The notes under the pieces are model-generated. The model did not search any database, was not told where the DNA came from, and saw only the letters and a list, made by a program, of their open reading frames with translations. From Impatiens glandulifera (taxonomy: Eukaryota; Streptophyta; Magnoliopsida; Ericales; Balsaminaceae), in assembly GCF_907164915.1 (NCBI RefSeq), contig NC_061865.1, positions 57,060,587-57,124,586 of the forward strand: a stretch of DNA of 64,000 nt, written 5' to 3'. Positions within the stretch are counted from its first letter, which is position 1. Each line of letters opens with the position of its first letter. This document shows positions 49,605 to 61,287 of this stretch, piece after piece. A program made the translations under genes and the position numbers.

Positions 49605-50258
49605 TTTAGCATTTTTAATTTCATTTTTAACCGTTTTAAATTTAAAAACGGGTAAACCCACAATCCGACCCAAGTATCCAAATTAACCACAGCTCTCGAC
49701 CCGGCAATCCGGACACTTTAAAAATTAAGCATCATTATATATATATAGATTTCTTATAAGCAATTCTAAAAAAGTTAGTATGGAAAATAGATATGATGAA
49801 ATAGACTATGTCTGGTCTAACAGTGAAACAATTGATTTTTTTTTCGACTTGTGTAAATACTAAAATTCTACTTAACCAAATTAAAAATAATTATTTTAAT
49901 TATTTTTGAATATATAAAATCAAAATTATTAAAATCGAAGTGAAAACCTAATTAAAAAATTAATTGAATTAATTAATGTGATAATTAAATTCTAAATTAA
50001 TTAAATATAATGGCTAAAGAAAATAAAATAATTTAGAATAAGTTTTGTATCCATTTTTGTCTCAAATTAAATTTAAAAAAATTAAAGGGGATTAAAATAA
50101 AAAATTTATGATAATTTATTCTTTTGATCCAATAAATAATTTATTTAAATCCAAAAATATAAAAAATATAAAAAAAAAATTGGCAAAATATATGTCATAT
50201 TTATTTTTTTAAAATTTTATTTTAAAGATTTAAAAATAAAGTCAAAAGGGTAAATGAA

Positions 50259-52122
50259 AAAGCAATTTCAAACAAACTCTTAAAATTAAAATAAATAAAT
50301 ATATAATCGGGTGTAGCCGAAATTCGGAAGAATGGCTGCAATAGGAACCACGACCTTCGGATAGGCGTTGGACTTTCATCCAACGCCTAGGAACGCACTG
50401 CGTCGCCCGTTGCAACGGAAGAAGACGCGTGCGCGAAGTAACGAAGCAGCGAAGCATCAAACGACTACTCCAATGTTGTCTCCTTCAACGCTGACAAAAT
50501 GCCCGATCATTGACGGAACGCTTAGCGACCGCGTGCGCGGCCAGAAACGACATTGTTTTGGCTCTCCCTTGACACTCGAACGCGGAAGCTCAGAACGACA
50601 TCGTTTTGATCTGCGTCTTTGTCTTCATCCTCCTCGCGACACCGGACGAATAGACATCCGTAGCCATCTTTAATTTTTCAAAGATAGAATTTCGTCATTT
50701 CTTGATCATAAGACTCTATTCAAAAAGTGAAATGATCACCCTACTTCGGGATCATTTCTCCTACATCAAGGATCGTTATTACGACCTACACCAACAACTG
50801 GCCAAAAGAACAACCAAAACACAATTATGTGTGTTTTACTCAATGAAGCCCACTTGGCCGATCAATCGAATTCAGGAGGCTATAAATAGTACCCCTAGAT
50901 CAATCCGAAGACAATAGATGAACTCTCAAGCCTCCAATCAAAAATTTTAGAAAATCCTCCATTGAAGCTTCAAGCTTCTGGATTTTTGGAATTTTCGTGT
51001 AAGGCCTTAAAGCTCGAATCCAAGCATCCTCAAAACTTCCTTAAGGTCTAAGGAGTGTTCTCCGATCTTGGTAAACTTTCAATCACCCTCTAATTCAATC
51101 TTCCCATTTGAACTGAAATTTTTATATTTTAGTTTCATAAGTTTATATACTGCCTGGTTGTAAAAGCAATTTTAAACAAACTCTTAAAGTTAAAATAAAA
51201 ATAAATAAATATGTAATCAGGTGTAGCCAAAATTCAAAAGAATGGCTGTAGTAGGAACCACGACCTTCGGATAGGCGTTGGACTTTCATCCGACGCCCAG
51301 GAACGCACTGTGTCGCTCACTGCGACAGAAGAAAACGCGTGCGCGAAGTAGCGAAGCGTCGAAGCATCAAACGCATGCTCCAACGTTGTCTCCTACAACG
51401 CTAACAGAATGCCCGATCATTGACGGAACGCTTAGTGTCTCCTACAACGCTAACAGAATGCCCGATCATTGACGGAACGCTTAACGACCGCGTGCGCGGC
51501 CAGAAACGACATTGTTTTGGCTCTCCCTCGACGCTTGAACGCGGAAGCTCAGAACGACATCGTTTTGATCTACGTCTTTGTCTTCATCCTCCTCGTGACA
51601 CCGGGCGGATAGACATCCGTAGCCATCTTTAATTTTTCAAAGATAGAATTTCGTCGTTTCTTGATCATAAGACTCTATTCAAAAAGTGAAATGATCACCC
51701 TACTTCGCTGATCATTTCCCCTACATCTAGGATCATTATTACGACCTACACCAACAATTGGCCGGAAGAACAACCAAAACACAATTATGTGTGTTTTACT
51801 CAATGAAGCCCACTTGGCCGATCAATCGAATTCATGAGGCTATAAATAATACCCCAAAATCAATCCGAAGACAATAGATGAACTCTCAAGCCTCCAATCA
51901 AAAATTTTAGAAAATCCTCCATTTAAGATTCAAACTTCTGGATTTTCGGAATTTTCGTATAAGGTCTTAAAGCTCGAATCCAAGCATCCTCAAAGCTTCC
52001 TTAAGGTCTAAGGAGTGTTCTCCAATCTTGGTAAACTTTCAATCACCCTTTAATTCAATCTTCCCATTTGAACTGAAATTTTTATATTTTAGTTTCATAA
52101 GTTTGTATATTGCTTGGTTGTA
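50259..52122 (+). repeat. 0.9-kb tandem duplication inside the LTR-like block
   Basis: Units start at 50259 and 51163 (period 904 bp). Both contain 'ataggcgttggactttcatc', a GC-rich stretch and a TATA motif. The second unit has an extra 49-bp exact tandem repeat (51387-51435, 51436-51484). Short open frames here (for example 50368-50673) are mirrored in both units and look like LTR sequence, not protein. Confidence 0.85.
50881..50889 (+). promoter_or_regulatory. TATA motif in LTR unit 1
   Basis: TATAAATAG in a GC-richer context after GGC, typical of an LTR promoter. The equivalent in unit 2 (51841-51849) is TATAAATAA. Confidence 0.45.
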
Positions 52123-53461
52123 AGATTTCTTAATTGAAAATTGATCCTATGATCATTTCCAATATTTCTGTTAAAGTTAAAATAGATAAATTGATTTTAA
52201 ATAGAAAAAACCCAAATTTGAATTTGGAAATTTTCAAAATTGGGTTTTATGTTCTTGAGCTAATCCTCAAGAACAACAGCCTAGAAAGTTTCCCAACATG
52301 TTTTTAATGATTTTGGGAACCTATTTCAATAATGTTTGATCTATCCTGATCATGTTTGATCAAAAATCAAAATTTTCATAAAAAATGAAAATTTTAAGTT
52401 CTTAAATTGATCCAAGTGAATATTTAGTGTTCATGTTTTGATATCAATCAATCATATGAAGTATAAGGAAACTATTATCAAGCTCCTTACACTTCATTAT
52501 AGCTAAACAAATAAAAACTCGATTTTGGTCTTAAAATTGTTTTTATGAAATCAAACATCATCCAGGTTGAATCAAACCTTGAGATGATGTTCATGATGTT
52601 CATAATGTTCCTAGAAGATTTGAGAAGCTACCCAGGCCCCTAGATCAAATGATCTGAGCCTCAATCAAAACTGCAAAACTTTTAGTTTTATGTTCTTGAG
52701 GACCAAGAGGTCCAACCGAGGTTTTACGACTAGGACCGAGAGATCCGATCGAGGTTTTCAACCAGAACCGAGAGGACCGAACGAGAATTCTCACACTCAA
52801 CCAAGAATCCTAGCCAATGATCGGGAAGCTTTTGCACCCGATCGAGAATTATAGCCAAAGACCGGGGAGCTTTAGCACCGCGACCAAGAATTCTAAGTCA
52901 GGACCGATGGTCTTAACCCCCGACCGATAAAAACGCACCCAGGACTAAGGACACTGGTCATAGAGCCTATTTGGTTGCACTTTTTATTTTCCAAAATTAT
53001 TTTTGTAATTTTGGTACATTAAACCATATTCTGAAAATCCCAAAAACTTGAAAATGATTTTAAAATATTTTTGGGATATCTCCACAAAAAAATATTTTGA
53101 TAAGAGTTCGTTTGAGATTTATTTTTAAACCCTAATACCTTTAAATACTCATGTTCTTCAAATATTTTCCTCCCTAGTCAATATCATCAACAATAGTTAC
53201 TAGCATTTAAATATTGTTGTTACAATTTTAAATACACAAAAACTTGTGCATGTCTATGACCGGAAGAATAATTGGTTAAAATAAAACGTTATACAACTAA
53301 TTTTCAAAAGTCAAGATTTTTATAAAGTAGAGACCGTTTTTAAAATGGATACGGATGAAGCGCGAAAACCCTTTCCCGAGTATCACCAAATTATGAACCA
53401 AAAAAAACTCTAGTGAAAAATACGTTTGTATACGTATATTTTTATTGATTTTAAAAATCAA

Positions 53462-54440
53462 TTGACGACTCTATTTCAAATAAATAATCTTTTAAATTAA
53501 TTATTTTTCGTTAATTTAGACACATATTTCTAAAAATCAAATTTTAATTTGATTATTTCAAATCTAAAAGATTATTTAAACTTAAATTTAAATTAATTAA
53601 TTTATAATTAATTTTAAACTGTCGGGATTTGTTTTAAATCTTTTAAAATAATGTTTTATTTTAAAAAGATTAATGACATGTAAATCGAAGTTGAAATCTC
53701 TCAAACTTCTAGCTTTTCTGGGACAAGGGTTTTACAACTCGGCATCCTATATTTAGTCGGATCGTTTTTTGTCTTAGATTTTTATAGTCCGAATAATACT
53801 CACAACCGTCGGTGGGTCGTTTGCTGCTCATACCCTCTTATTGTGTTGGTAATCCTTTTTCGAGTCTGTGCGTGTCCTCTTCTTAGCAGTAAAAGAGACG
53901 AAATAATCAAATTTTGAGTTATTTTTCATTTTTCATTAAAAAAATTACTTGATTTGATCTTTAATATGGATGATATTTTCCGGTATCCTCCTATGATTTG
54001 TATGGATTTTTCACTATTTCGGTTATATATGTAGATGATACATTTTCATTTGGCATGACCTTTTCCGGCGTTGCTTACCAACCCTCGACTAAGGATAATA
54101 TTAATTGCCGCTCAGAATCTTTGGTAGAAATTCTTCCGACACCGTTTCATTAGTTTGTTCGGCTTACTCTTCTATAAGTGTCATTGTTTAAGAACTCAAA
54201 TGAGTTCGTTTTTAAAAAATCCTTAACAAATTACATAATCGTTGGATATTTTTAATAAGAGTTTTATTTGTGTAATTATTTGTATTTTAATATCTAGATC
54301 ATCAATTATTGATTTTGATTTTATAGACCTTATATTATATTATTTACTAATTAATTTCTCATGTGTAACTCATATTTAAACTTTAAACTTAATGAGAATT
54401 AATTCCTTTTAAAAAAATATTAATTGTCTAAATTCTAACT
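53462..54440. other. Leader-like region after the LTR, no gene
   Basis: Sequence following the presumed primer-binding site; AT-rich then mixed composition, with no open frame. It is consistent with the untranslated leader of a gypsy element whose coding part is lost. Confidence 0.35.
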
Positions 54441-54535
54441 CTTAGGGCTGGTCCGATATGGGTTATTTAAAAAACCAATAATAATGGATGGTGATTTTAA
54501 AGAGATAATAATTTTTTTTTGGTAAAAGAGATTTA

Positions 54536-54796
54536 AGCTTGGTTCAGTTTAGGTTATTTAAATAACTCAAACCAATCCAACATTATTTCAATCTATTTTC
54601 ATTCATCACACCATTCAATTCATTAATCAAAATATTAAAATACACTTTAATTTAAATTATTATTTTTATTTTATTTATATATAATACATTTTTAAATCTT
54701 TTTATCAAAAATAATCACCACCTTCTCAAAATCATCGACCATCATTATTTTTTTCTCCTTCTATGTTATACAAATAACTCCAATCCAAACAATCTC
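54536..54796. mobile_element. MITE of the 26838-27113 family (261 bp)
   Basis: Flanked by TTA on both sides (54533-54535, 54797-54799). It starts AGCTTGGTTCAGTTTAGG and ends CCAAACAATCTC. The internal order matches the 26838 element ('acattatttcaatctatttt', 'caattcattaatcaaaata', 'accttctcaaaatcat'). Confidence 0.65.
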
Positions 54797-54799
54797 TTA

Positions 54800-54955
54800 A
54801 AGGGTATTGATATATAAATAAAATAAAAAATAATAATTAAAATATTATGTATTTTAATATTTTAATTAATAAATTGATTAATTTGATTAATGAGAATAGA
54901 GTGAAATAATATTTAATTTGTTTAAGCTATTGATATAACCCAAACCAAACTAGTC
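54800..54955. mobile_element. Partial MITE of the same family, inverted
   Basis: Immediately after the previous TTA, the sequence is the inverse of the left half of the same family, ending CCAAACCAAACTAGTC then TTA (54956-54958). The two lie tail to tail, probably by insertion next to or into each other. A further fragment with GGGCTGGTCCGATATGGG near 54447 may belong to the same cluster. Confidence 0.5.
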
Positions 54956-56980
54956 TTAATCATTTTTAAGTATTTTTTGTTAATCATTAAGTTTTTGATT
55001 GAATTCTGACTCATGCATCTTCTAAATATCATTGTTATTGAAGGAACGTTTAGCTGAATGCACTCATAACTGTAAGGTTGTACATTCCAAACTTCATATC
55101 ATTTTCAAATAAATGAATTCATCCTTATTACTAAAAATAAAAAATTTAAAAAAAATACACTAACCTTCTCATTTGATAATAGTCTAATCTTGTCAATTTA
55201 ATTTCAAATTTATAATAGGAACACTCTAATCTTGTCATTTGTTATCATCATAAAATGGGAATCATAACTTTTAAACTTTAAAGATTAATAAATCATTTTC
55301 AACTAACTTTCAATAATCTACATAACTCTAACCATCTTAATCATATAACTCATTCCCAAGAATAGAATCACCTAATCTCGACAATTTAACTTCAAATTTA
55401 CGGAACAAGTCAATTAACGACTAACTTATAAACTCGAATCACTTCAAAAAAGAACTTCTAAATATGTATTTTCCATACATCCACCCCACCGAAAAATCAA
55501 TGAAATAGCAACTAACTCTCGGTTTCAACTTTCAACTGTTGGGACGATAAGATAACTATTTTTTAAAATTAAATAATAAGCTAATATAACAAGTATTTTA
55601 TTAATTATAATTCATTAGTATTGTAGAGTTAGTAATACATATTACAATATAATAAATTAAATAAGGATGCTTAAAAAAGATTTGATACATATAAAGAGAA
55701 TCTCAAAATGAAATAAAAAACAAAAAAAACCAAAATAGGTCCATAGGGGGTCAAGCTTTCTACATTATCCCTCTCAGCTTTCACAGAATCTTTATGGATT
55801 TGGAGAGAGAAATGTTTGCCCACTTGTGTCTGCAAATAGAGATGCCCTTACAAACCAATAAAAAATGACCCTTCAACTCTTCTTCCAATTCTTTTTACAC
55901 CTTCTAACTAATTAACTTACAAAAAGAATACCACAAAATCTTGAAATCAAACATTCACCACCCAACTTAGAAACACCTAGATACAATAATTTTAAATCTA
56001 GTAAAATATATAAAATACTTTATTGGTTGTGTTTCTCATTCATATCTCAATTCATGTATGATTTTCAAATAGCTTCAATAAATAAAACATGAAAATCAAC
56101 CCCTAGAGATTTAGAAATTAGAATTAGTGGGATTTGAAAATATTTTGAGATAAGCTAAGAAATTATAGATAAAATGATTAGATAAATGTGAGTTTTTGTC
56201 ATTTTTAATTAGAGAAGTTAATTGTGAATTATTATTATTTTTTAAATTTAAGGTCATATCACATTATTTTTTTTTTTTTTTTTTTTTGGGATGGGCTAAA
56301 GCCCACCTGAGCCCCTTATAAGATCCGCACCTAGACATCTCGATATCTTCGTCTAAATATAGTTATTTTGTCGTTTGAGATCTTGACTTATTTAATACAT
56401 GATAATCGTGAATATTTAAATTAAATGAATCTTCAATTATGTTAAATAAGTTTACATGCGTTATGTTTATTTATAAAAAAAAACATGTATAACCGATCTT
56501 AATTGTTTAGATTGTGAGTGTCTTGTCGAGTTTGTGAACACAATTTTCAAGTTCGGTTCCTATTTAAAATATATAAGAATTTTTATTATATTACATTTTA
56601 AAGTTTCTTTCAAGATACACAAAATCTGATTAATATAATTAAAAAATTATTAAAAATTTTGTAACTGCCATGATGCCACTAGAATTTTGACTGAAAATGA
56701 TACTTTGGTTTTAACTTTATTTAAAAATAGAATTAATAAATAAATAAAAAAGATTTTCATGAATAAAGAGATTTAGATAAACATTATTTATTATCTTTTT
56801 TTTTTAAGAATAGATATGTATGAATAAAAGTCTAGTAATTATACTATCAAACAAACTTATCTTAAACCTAAATTCCAAAAACAAGCCAAAATTGTAAAAA
56901 CCCTAGTTTTATAGAAAGGGAGATGAAAATTGGACGGCCAGATAATTCAGGTAGAGATAGAGAAGAAAGAGAAAGAAGGG
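54956..56980. other. AT-rich spacer upstream of the ACR gene
   Basis: No gene. A poly-T run followed by 'gggatgggctaaagcccac' (about 56267-56310) contains a short GGGCT/AGCCC inverted repeat and looks like a transposon scrap. Confidence 0.5.
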
Positions 56981-57093
56981 TTACGTAGATCTCTGGCCCA
57001 CATGCCCCAACGACAAAAAGTCCCCCCCGGTAAGAAGTAACAGTCAGTACGTCCTTACCTTCCCGTCCGTTCGTCCGGCTCAGTATATATAAA
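56981..57093 (+). promoter_or_regulatory. Core promoter of the ACR gene
   Basis: TATATATAAA (57084-57093) lies about 130 bp before the start codon, leaving a leader of roughly 100 nt. Upstream motifs include TTACGTAG (ACGT core, about 56981), GGCCCA (56995-57000, TCP-like) and CACATG. Motif-based prediction only. Confidence 0.5.
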
Positions 57094-57225
57094 GAAACTC
57101 TTCATTCAGTCGAAGAGCCAGCAAAATTGATTTTGTCAATTTCAATAACGATTTCTCTCATCGATAGAAAAAGGGATTGTTGTGGATTTTGATAGAAAAA
57201 AAAAAAAGATAACCCAATTCTGTAA

Positions 57226-60166
57226 ATGGATTGTTGGTCTTCACCTCCCGCTGTTCATGATGAATTTGAGAAGATGGTTCTCCGTGTTAATGCGCCGAGG
57301 TATTGATATCGAACCCAAGTTATGTTTTTTCAGTTTTTAACTTAATAAATTGAGGTGGGTTTTTGATTTTTCTGTAGGGTTACTGTTGATAATGTCTCAA
57401 ACAACAAAGCTACTTTAATCAAGGTAATTGGATTTGTTTTCTTTCTAATTTTTGATTGGTTTTTAATTGATTGCATCAGCATGGTTGCTGTTGGATACTG
57501 TTCATGAATCATGATGATGGGTTTGCTCTGTTTTTGTTTATTTTTAGGTTGATAGTGCAAATAAGAGAGGAAGTTTGCTTGATGTTGTTCAAGTTCTGAC
57601 TGATTTAAATCTGTTAATTAGAAGAGCATATATTTCTTCAGATGGAGGATGGTTTATGGATGGTTAGCTTTTCTTTCTTTCTTTCATCCATTCATTGAAT
57701 TATCTCTGAGTTCTTTTGTTTCTTTCAATGAAATTGATTCGTTTCTTCAATGTCAGTTTTTCATGTTACTGATCAAAATGGGAACAAGCTCAGAGAAGAT
57801 GATCTTGCTGAACGAATTCAGCAGGTAGTATCTTACATCATTGGATTTTGCTGTATACTTGTTTTGGCTTTTCTTGAGTAGAGACTTTATTTTAGCACCA
57901 AAAAAAAAAAACTTTTTCTAATGTTATGTCTCTTCCAAATAGTTAAAAACCTGTTCAATATCCTAGCCAAACAAGCTCCAACAGTCATGGCTGTATGAAT
58001 GCTGGTTTTAGTATATCAGAATCAATTTGAGGTGACAACAACCCCATTTATGCTGCCACATCAAATCTGTAGAAGCTTGGGATTATTTTGGTTAATACTA
58101 TTTTGTATTTAATATTTAAAAGGTTATAAAAGAAACATATGATATTTTAGCATTTTAGTTGATGATTTGAGTCACTTGATTGTGAGGTTGTTTGCTATAA
58201 GAAATGACCCTACTCATGTTTATGCCTGAATTCAGATGAGAAAACACAATAATTTATGACTAAGGTTAGTTTTACTAAATGTGATCCATCTGAATCCAGA
58301 AGAAAACAATGACAGAAATGATGTTTAAAATGAAGCCAATAAGCATGACCCATTTGCTATTTTTCTTTCTAGTATTACTTAATTCCTCATAGAACCATTA
58401 GTTAGTTTTCTATGTCTGATTATATTATGTCCTCCAGTCTTTAGGACCAAGGAGCCGTAGCTTCAGATCATTAAAAAGGTCGGTTGGTGTCCAGTCAGCA
58501 ATGGAACACACAACAATCGAATTAACCGGTAAAGACAGACCAGGATTGCTTTCCGACATCTTTGCAGTTCTTACAGACCACAAATGTAACGTAGTGGCTG
58601 CTGAAGTCTGGACCCATAATTCAAGAATGGCTTCAGTCCTCTACATAACCGACGAGTTAGGCGGGTTCCCTATCGACGATCCCGATCGACTCACCAACAT
58701 AAGGAGGCTTCTCCTTTCAGTCTTGAAAGGAGATCGAGACAAAAGGGGTGCAAACACATCAGTCTCGATGGGTTCGACCCATACTGGTCGAAGGCTGCAC
58801 CAAATGATGTATGCGGATCGCGATTACCATAATAATGATGTTCTGATTGAAAGCAGCGGACCAAGTGATAAGAGGAGGCCGGTTGTAACTGTGGAGAATT
58901 GTCATGAGAAGGAATATACAGTTATCAGTTTGAGATGCTGGGACAGGCCTAAGCTACTGTTTGATACTGTCTTCACTTTGACTGACATGCAGTATGTGGT
59001 GTTTCATGGAACTGTAAATACTGAAGGACCAGAAGCTCAGCAGGTCTAGTTTTTGAATAATATTGTTATTAATATCCAACCTGACTATTTGATGATGAAT
59101 TTTATCTCAAAATTGTTGTTTGTTGTTTCAATAGGAATACTATATCAGGCACGTTGATGGGTTCCCAATCAGCTCTGAAGGAGAGAGGCAAAGGGTAATT
59201 GACTGTTTGGAGGCTGCTATAAATAGGCGAACAACTGAGGTACCAAACAAAGGACATATATAGGTCCCATTTTCAAATAATTTGATGTGGGTTGGTTATT
59301 TAGATTTATTTCAAAACAACTCACTCTTTATTCAAAAATATGATTTCAAAATGTCTTGTTTTTTCACTATAGATTTATACATCTAATGTCTTTTTACCCT
59401 TAATCCAAATAACATGATTTTCAATAAAACAAGGCCTTGTTCTCGATTTTGGGTTATTTGTTTTTTGCGAAATAACATTGTTCGAGTTAGATTATTGAAA
59501 ATTGGGGATTTGAATAATATGATTAATTAAGAGATATATCACTACCCTATAATCATATCATTCAAATCATAAACTAAAACACAAAAATACTCTGCATTAA
59601 TGTATGTTTTTAATCTAATTAACTTGATTTTTAATAACCCAAGATCAAACAAACTTTATATATATTTTTGTTGCTGTATCCAGATCTAGATCATAAATAA
59701 CCAGTACATATCCAAATCTGTGCTAAAATAAGTGTGTTTCCTCCAAATGGGGACATATATACAGGACATGGTCAGGCCAATAATTGAGCACTTTTATTTA
59801 CTAATATTGGTGCAGGGAATAAGATTGGAACTGTGCAGTGAAGACAGAGTTGGACTTCTGGCAGATGTAACTCGAATTTTCAGGGAGAACGGCCTGTCAG
59901 TCATTCGGGCAGAGGTTACGACTCGAGGATCCCAAGCTGTGAATGTCTTCTACGTGACAGATGCTTCTGGGCGTCCTGTTAAGAGCGAGACGATAGAGAA
60001 TGTTCGCAAAGTAATTGGCCTGACTGTGCTACGAGTGAAGGATGATAGCTGCTGCGGTGATCAACCTCCTAAGGAAACCACCGCGAAATTCTCCTTGGGG
60101 TCTCTTTTCAGGTCAAGATCTGAGAAGTTACTTTACAATCTTGGCTTGATGAAGTCTTATTCCTGA
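57226..60166 (+). CDS. ACR4: ACT domain-repeat protein (ACR4/ACR5-type), seven exons
   Basis: Predicted 454-aa protein of the plant ACR family: four tandem ACT domains, small folds that commonly bind amino acids, proposed to act as regulators or amino-acid sensors (not the CRINKLY4 kinase also called ACR4). Exons: 57226-57299, 57378-57423, 57548-57662, 57757-57824, 58438-59043, 59135-59239, 59816-60166; all introns GT-AG with frame preserved. ACT1 about residues 39-100 ([19 protein letters not shown]), ACT2 about 126-200 ([30 protein letters not shown]), ACT3 about 261-325 ([29 protein letters not shown]), ACT4 about 339-415 ([31 protein letters not shown]). [14 protein letters not shown] between ACT2 and ACT3 and the C-terminal LGLMKSYS point to the ACR4/5 branch. 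Length matches the family (about 450 aa). Intron 6 carries a MITE. It looks intact. Confidence 0.95.
59433..59654. mobile_element. MITE in ACR intron 6
   Basis: Starts GGCCTTGTTCTCGATTTTGG and continues TTATTTG; the right end is the inverse (AATAACCCAAGATCAAACAAAC). About 25 bp of imperfect inverted ends over about 220 bp. The left end matches the GGCCTTGTTTG family. It lies well inside the 576-bp intron, away from the splice sites. Confidence 0.6.
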
Positions 60167-60300
60167 AAATAACTGGAAGTGAAGCAAAACTTGTAGGGAT
60201 TTGGCCAAATATTATGGTATATAGAGTTGTTTGATGAATGTTTTATTCATCAAGGGTTCTTCTATGGATTAAATCATTTTTTATTTCAACTTTGTAAATA
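60167..60300 (+). terminator. 3' UTR of the ACR gene with hairpin and polyadenylation-like signals
   Basis: A perfect 9-bp stem with 5-nt loop (TTGATGAAT 60231-60239, ATTCATCAA 60245-60253) lies about 65 bp after the stop. It is followed by T-rich and TTTGTAAATATT elements (60291-60302) of the kind used in plant 3' end formation. The exact cleavage site is unknown. Confidence 0.45.
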
Positions 60301-61287
60301 TTTTAGTCTATCATTATGGTTTATTGATTATTTACATTTAATTGTTATTCATTTTTAGAAGTTTTCCTAACCTGACTGACTCATGATCTTTGTATTAATT
60401 GAAAACATGCCTAACCATTGGATTATCATAAATACATGTCTAGTCTGATGCATTATTAGTATTATTATTGAATGGTTTGTAGGGATTTTCCTGTTAATGT
60501 TAGGTAACTTCTGACATTGCCATAAATATAGGGGAACTGCAAATATCTTCTTCTTGGATCAGGTTTTTCAAGTGGCTTTATTGCTTACTCTGTTGTTATG
60601 GAGAAATTTGATTTTGATATTTGCATCAGATTTCTATATGGTTTGCAGCTTTCTGTTGTGTTGTTCTTCATGGCTTTAAACTGCCACCCGCATACTCAAA
60701 GATACTACGAAAATCACACTGTTGTAGTGTTATGGCGCCTTCGATTATGAACTTGTATTCGTGTGTGTTGGGTTGCATGGTATATGATGAACTCCACAAA
60801 CATTGATGTGTGTATTTGTTGATTATGCTCTCAAGGTTTTCGGGTTATTGATACTATTATTTTACTTTGCCAATGTATGTCACTATGAACTACAATTTCA
60901 CAAAGATAATAAGAGATCATATGAACTGAGTTTTTATTTATTAGTTTTTTTTATATAAATTCTCTTTATCATAATTGGGACTATTAAATCATCCATTTTA
61001 TCAACTAAAATATTCATATTTTATTTTTATTAAATTTTAAATATAAAAAGAATTTAATAATTTTAAATCAACTAGAACTCCAAATAATATACTTTTTTTA
61101 TCTAACAATATTTTTATGAATTGTTTTTAAGAAAAATCTCAACAAAACCAATATCAAACCAGCCCTAACAACATGTTGGGTTATTTAGGATTTTTATTAG
61201 GTTTTTTTTTTATAGGTTATTTGAATTTTATGTATTTAAATTATATATAAAAATTTAGAGTTATTTTAATATTTTTGTTTGTTGATT
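60301..61287. other. Spacer after the ACR gene
   Basis: Moderately AT-rich up to about 60900 and then strongly AT-rich. The 61-codon frame at 60621-60806 has no recognisable feature. No gene supported. Confidence 0.5.

Larger units (their letters stand above)
48610..49749 (-). mobile_element. Non-autonomous Helitron (1.14 kb) with internal tandem repeats
   Basis: The minus strand begins TCTATATATATA at 49749 (host A before it) and ends with hairpin CGTGCA-AA-TGCACG (48637-48624) then CTAGT at 48614-48610, followed by host T. The same hairpin core as the 31235-36362 element shows a related family. Internally there are two 393-bp units (starting 48667 and 49060) and a third partial unit (49456-49749, lacking the first ~100 bp). 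No protein frame. Confidence 0.8.
48667..49749. repeat. 393-bp tandem repeat, two full units plus one partial
   Basis: Landmark 'ttacggataaca' at 48667 and 49060; 'attagttagttaaaaagt' at 48768, 49161 and 49456. The second and third copies are separated by TATATATATATAGA (ending 49455), itself a Helitron 5'-end sequence in reverse, so the third unit sits outside an internal Helitron terminus. Confidence 0.85.
49852..53461 (+). mobile_element. Long gypsy (Tat/Ogre-like) LTR relic with internal tandem duplication
   Basis: The block starts TGTAAATAC and ends just before TGACGACTCTA (53463), close to the TGGCGACTCT-type primer-binding site used by Tat/Ogre gypsy elements. AT-rich outer parts, a GC-rich middle, promoter-like TATAAATA motifs and the lack of any open frame fit a multi-kilobase LTR. 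A ~0.9-kb segment is duplicated in tandem (50259-51162 and 51163-52122). The LTR limits and lineage are inferred; no gag or pol of this element is in the window. Confidence 0.45.

Noticed and set aside
50368..51632. Arginine-rich 64-101-codon frames in the GC-rich part of the LTR
   Set aside because: They lie in duplicated LTR sequence, have no domain, and change frame between the two units.
60621..60806. Additional exon or small gene after the ACR gene
   Set aside because: Cysteine-rich AT-driven translation without homology; the ACR protein already ends with the family's typical C-terminus.
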